From Motiliproteus sp965230735 (GTDB taxonomy: Bacteria; Pseudomonadota; Gammaproteobacteria; Pseudomonadales; Balneatricaceae), in NCBI RefSeq assembly GCF_965230735.1, contig NZ_OZ246016.1, positions 744,001 to 808,000 of the forward strand: a DNA stretch of 64,000 bases, read 5' to 3'. The position numbers and the translations under genes were made by a program. The notes beneath the pieces were generated by a model. The model was given only the letters and a program-made list of their open reading frames with translations, was not told where the DNA came from and searched no databases. This document shows positions 59,983 to 64,000 of this stretch, one piece after another. Numbering within the stretch: the stretch's first letter is position 1; each line of letters starts with the position of its first letter.

Positions 59983-60660
59983 ATGCGTGTTCTGGTAGTT
60001 GAGGATGAACAGGCGCTGCGTGAGCAGTTGGGTGAGGCGCTGAAGTCGCGCAATTATGCGGTCGATCTGGCGCCTGACGGTGAAGAGGGGCTTTATCTGG
60101 CCCAGGAGTGGGAGTTTGATCTGGCCGTGATCGACCTGGGACTGCCGGGGCTGAGCGGACTGGAGCTGATTCGTCGTATCCGTGAGCAGGGCAGCCGCCT
60201 GCCGATCCTGATTCTGACCGCCCGCAGCGACTGGCAGGATAAGGTGGAAGGTCTGGAAGCCGGTGCCGACGACTATCTGACCAAGCCCTTCCATATTGAG
60301 GAGCTGCTGGCGCGGGTCAACGCGCTGCTGCGCCGATCGGCCGGTCAGGCCAGCCCCAGCGTCAACTACGGCCCGATCCGGATCGATACTGCCGCCAAGC
60401 GGGTCTACCTGCAGGAGCAGCCGCTGGAGTTGACCGCCTACGAATACAACACCCTGGAATACCTGATTCATCAGGCCGGCAAGGTGGTTTCCAAGACCGA
60501 GCTGACCGAGCACCTCTACGATCAGGACTTTGATCGCGACAGCAACGTGATCGAAGTCTTTATCACCCGCTTGCGCAAGAAGCTCGATCCCAGCGGCGAG
60601 CTGAAACCGATCGCCACCGAGCGCGGTCGCGGTTACCGGTTTGTGTTGAGCGCCGACTGA
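59983..60660 (+). CDS. OmpR/PhoP-family response regulator
   Basis: A 225-residue regulator. The receiver has acidic residues near positions 7-9, the phospho-acceptor Asp51 in VIDLGLPG and Lys101 in DDYLTKPF. The C-terminal winged helix contains LTAYEYNTLEYLIHQAGKVVSKTEL and RGRGYRF. The ends resemble PhoP. The kinase follows after 7 bases, and the PepSY gene precedes it. Signals such as low Mg or envelope stress are typical of the family but not shown here. Confidence 0.95.
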   Translation: MRVLVVEDEQALREQLGEALKSRNYAVDLAPDGEEGLYLAQEWEFDLAVIDLGLPGLSGLELIRRIREQGSRLPILILTARSDWQDKVEGLEAGADDYLTKPFHIEELLARVNALLRRSAGQASPSVNYGPIRIDTAAKRVYLQEQPLELTAYEYNTLEYLIHQAGKVVSKTELTEHLYDQDFDRDSNVIEVFITRLRKKLDPSGELKPIATERGRGYRFVLSAD

Positions 60661-60667
60661 TCTGCTT

Positions 60668-62014
60668 GTGTTGCGACTGCGGATCCCCTACTCCCTCAAT
60701 GCCCGTCTCGGGCTGGCGTCCTGTCTACTGCTGCCGCTGATTATCGGCCTGACCGCGCTGATTCTGGATCAGGCCTACAGCCGCAGTCTGGAGCAGACGG
60801 TGCGCGAGCGGCTGGAGCTGCAGACCTACGTGCTGTTGGGCGCCGCCGAAGCCGGTGGCGGGGTGTTGTGGATGCCGCCAAGCCTGCAGGAACCGCGTTT
60901 CAGTCAACCCGGCTCCGGTCTGTTCGGGCTGGTCAGCGATGCCGACGGCAAGCTGCTGTGGCGCTCCGAGTCCAGTCTCGGGGCGGAGCTGCAACCGCTG
61001 CAATCCAAGCCCGAGCCGGGACAGGCGTTGTTCGGGGTCGATGATATGGGGTTGTTCTTCTACAGCTACCGGGTGTTGTGGGAAATCGAGTCCGGGCAGG
61101 TGACCGAATTTGTTTTCAGCACCCTAGAGCGACCGGATCGTTTTCGGGCCGCGCTACGCGAGTTTCGATTCCACCTGTGGAGTGGACTGGCGTTGTTGGG
61201 CTTGCTGCTGTTGGCAGCCCAGGCGCTGCTGATGCGCTGGGGATTACAGCCGTTGCAGCAGATGGCTCAGGACATCAAATCGATGGAGACCGGCGATCAG
61301 AACCAATTGGAGGGACGCTACCCCCAGGAGGTTCAGCCGCTGACCCACAACCTCAACCTGCTACTGGAAACCGAACGCGGCCGACGCCAGCGTTACCGCA
61401 ACACCCTGGCCGATCTGGCCCACAGTCTCAAAACGCCGCTGGCGGTGATGCGGAATGAAGTGGAGACGGATCGATCTGCGCCGACCAACACCGAGCTGCT
61501 GCAACAGCAGGTGGATCGAATGGAGCAGATCATCAATCACCAGCTCGGTCGGGCCGGTTCGGCATCGGCGCAAAAACTGTTGCAACGCACCCAGGTTCGC
61601 CCGGTAGCCGAGCGTATCGGTCTGGTGATGGCCAAGGTCTATCCGGATAACTACCGTAGTTTCGAGGTGATCGGCGAAGACGAGTCTTTTACCGGCGACG
61701 AGCGGGACCTGATGGAGATGCTCGGCAACCTGATCGACAACGGATTTAAGTATGGCGCCGGCCGGGTTCAGGTACAGATCGAGACCGGAGCGCAGCAGTT
61801 GTTGATTCGGATCGAGGACGACGGCCCGGGGGTGGCCGACGAGCTGGGTGAGCTGATCATTCAGCGGGGCACCCGCGCCGATTCGATCGCACCTGGGCAG
61901 GGTATCGGCCTGTCTGTGTTGCGCGATATTCTCAGCAGCTACGGCGGCACCCTGACCCTGGGGCGCAGCGAAAGCCTCGGCGGCGCCAGTTTCTGTCTGC
62001 AATTGCCCCGCTAG
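60668..62014 (+). CDS. PhoQ-like sensor histidine kinase
   Basis: A 448-residue membrane kinase. TM1 is about 12-36, then a periplasmic sensor of about 130 residues, TM2 about 170-192 and a HAMP-like linker. The kinase core carries phospho-acceptor His252 in LAHSLKTPLAVM (PhoQ-like), the N box NLIDNGFKYG and the glycine boxes EDDGPGVAD and GQGIGLSV. The GTG start is 7 bases below the regulator. The periplasmic part lacks an obvious acidic patch of the E. coli PhoQ type, so the signal is open. Confidence 0.93.
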   Translation: MLRLRIPYSLNARLGLASCLLLPLIIGLTALILDQAYSRSLEQTVRERLELQTYVLLGAAEAGGGVLWMPPSLQEPRFSQPGSGLFGLVSDADGKLLWRSESSLGAELQPLQSKPEPGQALFGVDDMGLFFYSYRVLWEIESGQVTEFVFSTLERPDRFRAALREFRFHLWSGLALLGLLLLAAQALLMRWGLQPLQQMAQDIKSMETGDQNQLEGRYPQEVQPLTHNLNLLLETERGRRQRYRNTLADLAHSLKTPLAVMRNEVETDRSAPTNTELLQQQVDRMEQIINHQLGRAGSASAQKLLQRTQVRPVAERIGLVMAKVYPDNYRSFEVIGEDESFTGDERDLMEMLGNLIDNGFKYGAGRVQVQIETGAQQLLIRIEDDGPGVADELGELIIQRGTRADSIAPGQGIGLSVLRDILSSYGGTLTLGRSESLGGASFCLQLPR

Positions 62015-62038
62015 TCGGGGCGGTTCGGCTTTGGCGAC

Positions 62039-63427
62039 TCAGCCCAGACTCTTCTCAAACACCTTGGAATTACGCTGCAGGTTGTAGAGCGCCTGCTTGC
62101 CTTTGGGTAGAGTGCTCAGATCCGCCTCGACAAAGCCGCGTTCCTGAAACCAGTGGGCGGTGCGGGTGGTAAGCACAAACAACCGCTCGATTCCCTGAGC
62201 ACGGGCCTGCTGTTCGATCTGGCTCAGCATCCGGTCCCCCCGGTTGCCACCACGATAGTCGTCGCTGACCGCCACGCAGGCTAGCTCGGCCGAGCCATCC
62301 TGGTAGGGGTAGAGCGCCGCGCAGCCGATGATGCTGTTGTCACGTTCGACCAGCACGAAGCGGTCGATCTCGGTCTCCAGCAGTTCGCGCGAGCGCCGAA
62401 CTAGCACCCCGCGCTCCTCCAGCGGCCGGATCAGTTCCAGAATCCCGCCGACATCGTCGATGCCGGCCTGGCGTACCTGCTCGTAGCTCTCCTGCAGCAC
62501 CATGGTGCCGGTGCCGTCGCGGGTAAACAGCTCCAGCAGCAGCGCCCCATCCTGGTGGTAGCTGATCAGGTGGCCGCGATCGACCCCGCCGTGGCAGGCG
62601 GTGGTCACGGCGGTCAGTTGGCGGGCCAGCTGGCTATGGGGTTGCTGCGAATCGGTCAGTCCGTCCAGATATTGCTGCAGCAACCGTTCGGCGGCCTTGG
62701 TCAGCAGTTCGGAGTGCTGTTGGCCGCTGTCATGGACGATGCCATTATCCTCGCCGAAGCAGATCAGCTTGTCGGCTTTCAGTGCGATCGCCACTTGGGC
62801 GGCGACGTCTTCGATCGCCAGGTTGAACACTTCGCCGGTGGGGGAGTAGCCCAGGTTGGACAGCAGCACCATCGAGCCCTGATCGAGTAGATGGTTGATC
62901 GAGCTGCTATCGACCCGACGCACTTCACCGGTGTGGCAGTAGTCGACGCCGTCGACCACACCCAGGGGTTTGGCGGCGATAAAGTTACCGCTGCACACCC
63001 GCAATTTGGCCCCGTGCATCGGCGAGTTGGGTAGGCCCATCGACAGCCGCGCTTCGATATCGGTCCGCAGTCCGCCGATCACCTCTTTGACGCACTCCAG
63101 GGTTGGCCCGTCGGTAATTCGCAGGTGCCGGTGCAGTTGGGACTTGATTCCCCGTTGGGCTAGTTGCGATTCGATCTGCGGGCGACCGCCATGGACGATC
63201 ACCAGGCGGAGACCGAGGCTGTTGAGCAGCGCCAGGTCGTTGGCAATGTTATTGAATTTGCCGTCGGTCAGGGCATCGCCGTCGAGCAGCAACACCAGGG
63301 TCTTACCGCGATGGGCATTGATGTACGGCGAGCAGTGACGGAAGAACTCGACGTAGTTCGCGTTAGCGTTGGCGCTGGGATTGGTGCCGGCGCCTGGGTT
63401 GGCGATAGTAGCGCTGACTTGGCTCAC
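62039..63427 (-). CDS. argA: N-acetylglutamate synthase
   Basis: First enzyme of arginine synthesis, 462 residues. The N-terminal AAK (amino acid kinase) domain, about 30-290, holds LVLLLDGDALTDGKF and VIVHGGRPQIESQL, and is the arginine-feedback site. The C-terminal GNAT acetyltransferase domain, about 310-450, has YRGGNRGDRMLSQIE and WFQERGF. The first 22 residues are Asn/Ala-rich and unusual; the conserved sequence starts at NYVEFFRHCSP, so a shorter form may be made. It overlaps argE by 4 bases, which couples the two. Confidence 0.96.
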   Translation of the reverse strand: MSQVSATIANPGAGTNPSANANANYVEFFRHCSPYINAHRGKTLVLLLDGDALTDGKFNNIANDLALLNSLGLRLVIVHGGRPQIESQLAQRGIKSQLHRHLRITDGPTLECVKEVIGGLRTDIEARLSMGLPNSPMHGAKLRVCSGNFIAAKPLGVVDGVDYCHTGEVRRVDSSSINHLLDQGSMVLLSNLGYSPTGEVFNLAIEDVAAQVAIALKADKLICFGEDNGIVHDSGQQHSELLTKAAERLLQQYLDGLTDSQQPHSQLARQLTAVTTACHGGVDRGHLISYHQDGALLLELFTRDGTGTMVLQESYEQVRQAGIDDVGGILELIRPLEERGVLVRRSRELLETEIDRFVLVERDNSIIGCAALYPYQDGSAELACVAVSDDYRGGNRGDRMLSQIEQQARAQGIERLFVLTTRTAHWFQERGFVEADLSTLPKGKQALYNLQRNSKVFEKSLG

Positions 63428-64000
63428 GCGCGGGGTTCCTCCTGAACGGCTGGCTGGAGTGACAGACAGCTATCGATTATCAGTTGTTGCAACAGCTCAA
63501 CGGTGGGCTGGATCTGGTCGAAGGCCAAAAACTCATCCGGTTGATGGGCCTGGTCGATCGAACCGGGCCCGAGCACAATGGTATCCATCCCCAGTTGTTG
63601 CATAAAGGGGGCTTCGGTGCCGAACGCGACGGTTTCTGCCGGTTTTCCGGTGAGTTTTTCGGCTAAGCGAACCAGCTCGGAATCCGGCTGATTGTTGAAT
63701 GCGGGGATTCCGGGAAATAGCGATTTGGCCTCGAGTTTAACCCCGAGATCGGCGGCGATCGGCGCCAAACGGTGCTTGATCTGATCTCTTAGCGCCTCAA
63801 GCTCCATCCCCGGCAGTGGCCGCAGATCGAAATCCATCTCACAGTGGCCGCAGATCCGATTGGGATTATCGCCACCATGGATACAGCCGAGATTGAGGGT
63901 CGGGACCGCGACTTCGAAGGCGTCGTTCTGGTATTGCAGTTGCAGCTCCTGGCGGAATTGGAGCAACTCGGCGATCAGTCGGTGCATCGCTTCCATCGCA
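63424..64000 (-). CDS. argE: Acetylornithine deacetylase, C-terminal part (cut by right edge)
   Basis: M20-family metallopeptidase of arginine synthesis, here only its C-terminal 191 residues; the start lies off the right edge. The dimerisation domain NLGCIHGGDNPNRICGHCEMDFDLRPLPGM and the catalytic region FGTEAPFMQQLGMDTIVLGPGSIDQAHQPDEF identify it. The gene is followed by argA with a 4-base overlap. An ATG at 63996 lies inside the domain and is not a real start. Confidence 0.93.
   Translation of the reverse strand, partial: AMEAMHRLIAELLQFRQELQLQYQNDAFEVAVPTLNLGCIHGGDNPNRICGHCEMDFDLRPLPGMELEALRDQIKHRLAPIAADLGVKLEAKSLFPGIPAFNNQPDSELVRLAEKLTGKPAETVAFGTEAPFMQQLGMDTIVLGPGSIDQAHQPDEFLAFDQIQPTVELLQQLIIDSCLSLQPAVQEEPRA

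Overview
The window reads as a chromosomal segment of a Gram-negative gammaproteobacterium, probably a marine or estuarine member of the Oceanospirillales/Pseudomonadales group. The basis is an LPS inner-core locus of the Kdo/heptose type, an AroE, SerA, IlvE, ArgA and ArgE complement of gammaproteobacterial style, betaine uptake genes, moderately high GC and densely packed genes. No phage, plasmid or transposase gene and no CRISPR array was seen. The species assignment is inference from gene content.

Layout, left to right. 1-3111: the end of aroE and a Lon-like protease. 3353-11341: a compact citrate-type locus. It holds a citryl-CoA lyase, a class III CoA-transferase and a tripartite tricarboxylate transporter (tctCBA) on the minus strand, facing a CitA/CitB-type two-component system on the plus strand. 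11338-14910: an orphan MerE-like membrane protein and a betaine ABC transporter (substrate-binding protein, permease, ATPase). 15018-15286: a MITE-like palindromic element that supplies the stop codon of an MFS transporter gene. 16592-24766: an AraC regulator, a class III cyclase/TPR protein, a divergent phosphoketolase, a SpoIIAA-like protein, and a second MFS transporter with a divergent LysR regulator. 24955-33411: serA, a CHASE4-like/PAS/GGDEF protein, an AstA-type acyltransferase, an MBL hydrolase coupled to a membrane protein, a GFA protein, a CsaA-like protein and ilvE.

33584-51459 is an LPS-core and surface-polysaccharide island. It contains kdkA, a GT9 heptosyltransferase, waaA, msbA, an LpxL-type acyltransferase and a GT2 transferase. 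A minus-strand cassette follows (GT4, HAD phosphatase, nucleotidyltransferase/kinase, nucleotidyltransferase, WavE-like transferase). Beyond it lie another GT4 gene and gmhA-hldE-hldD-waaF-waaL. Two genes of the cassette are each broken by one frameshift: one by a perfect 7-bp tandem duplication, the other by the apparent loss of one base in a short C run. This is the most striking signal in the window.

51609-57304: tRNA-Phe, then a polyamine operon (arginine decarboxylase, carboxynorspermidine synthase, carboxynorspermidine decarboxylase, agmatinase). It would make spermidine from arginine through agmatine, putrescine and carboxyspermidine without decarboxylated SAM. 57426-64000: a small membrane protein with a Crp/Fnr regulator, a DUF2892 protein, two strong intrinsic terminators flanking a possibly structured RNA, a glycine-zipper protein, a PepSY protein with a PhoP/PhoQ-like pair, argA, and the C-terminal part of argE running off the right edge.
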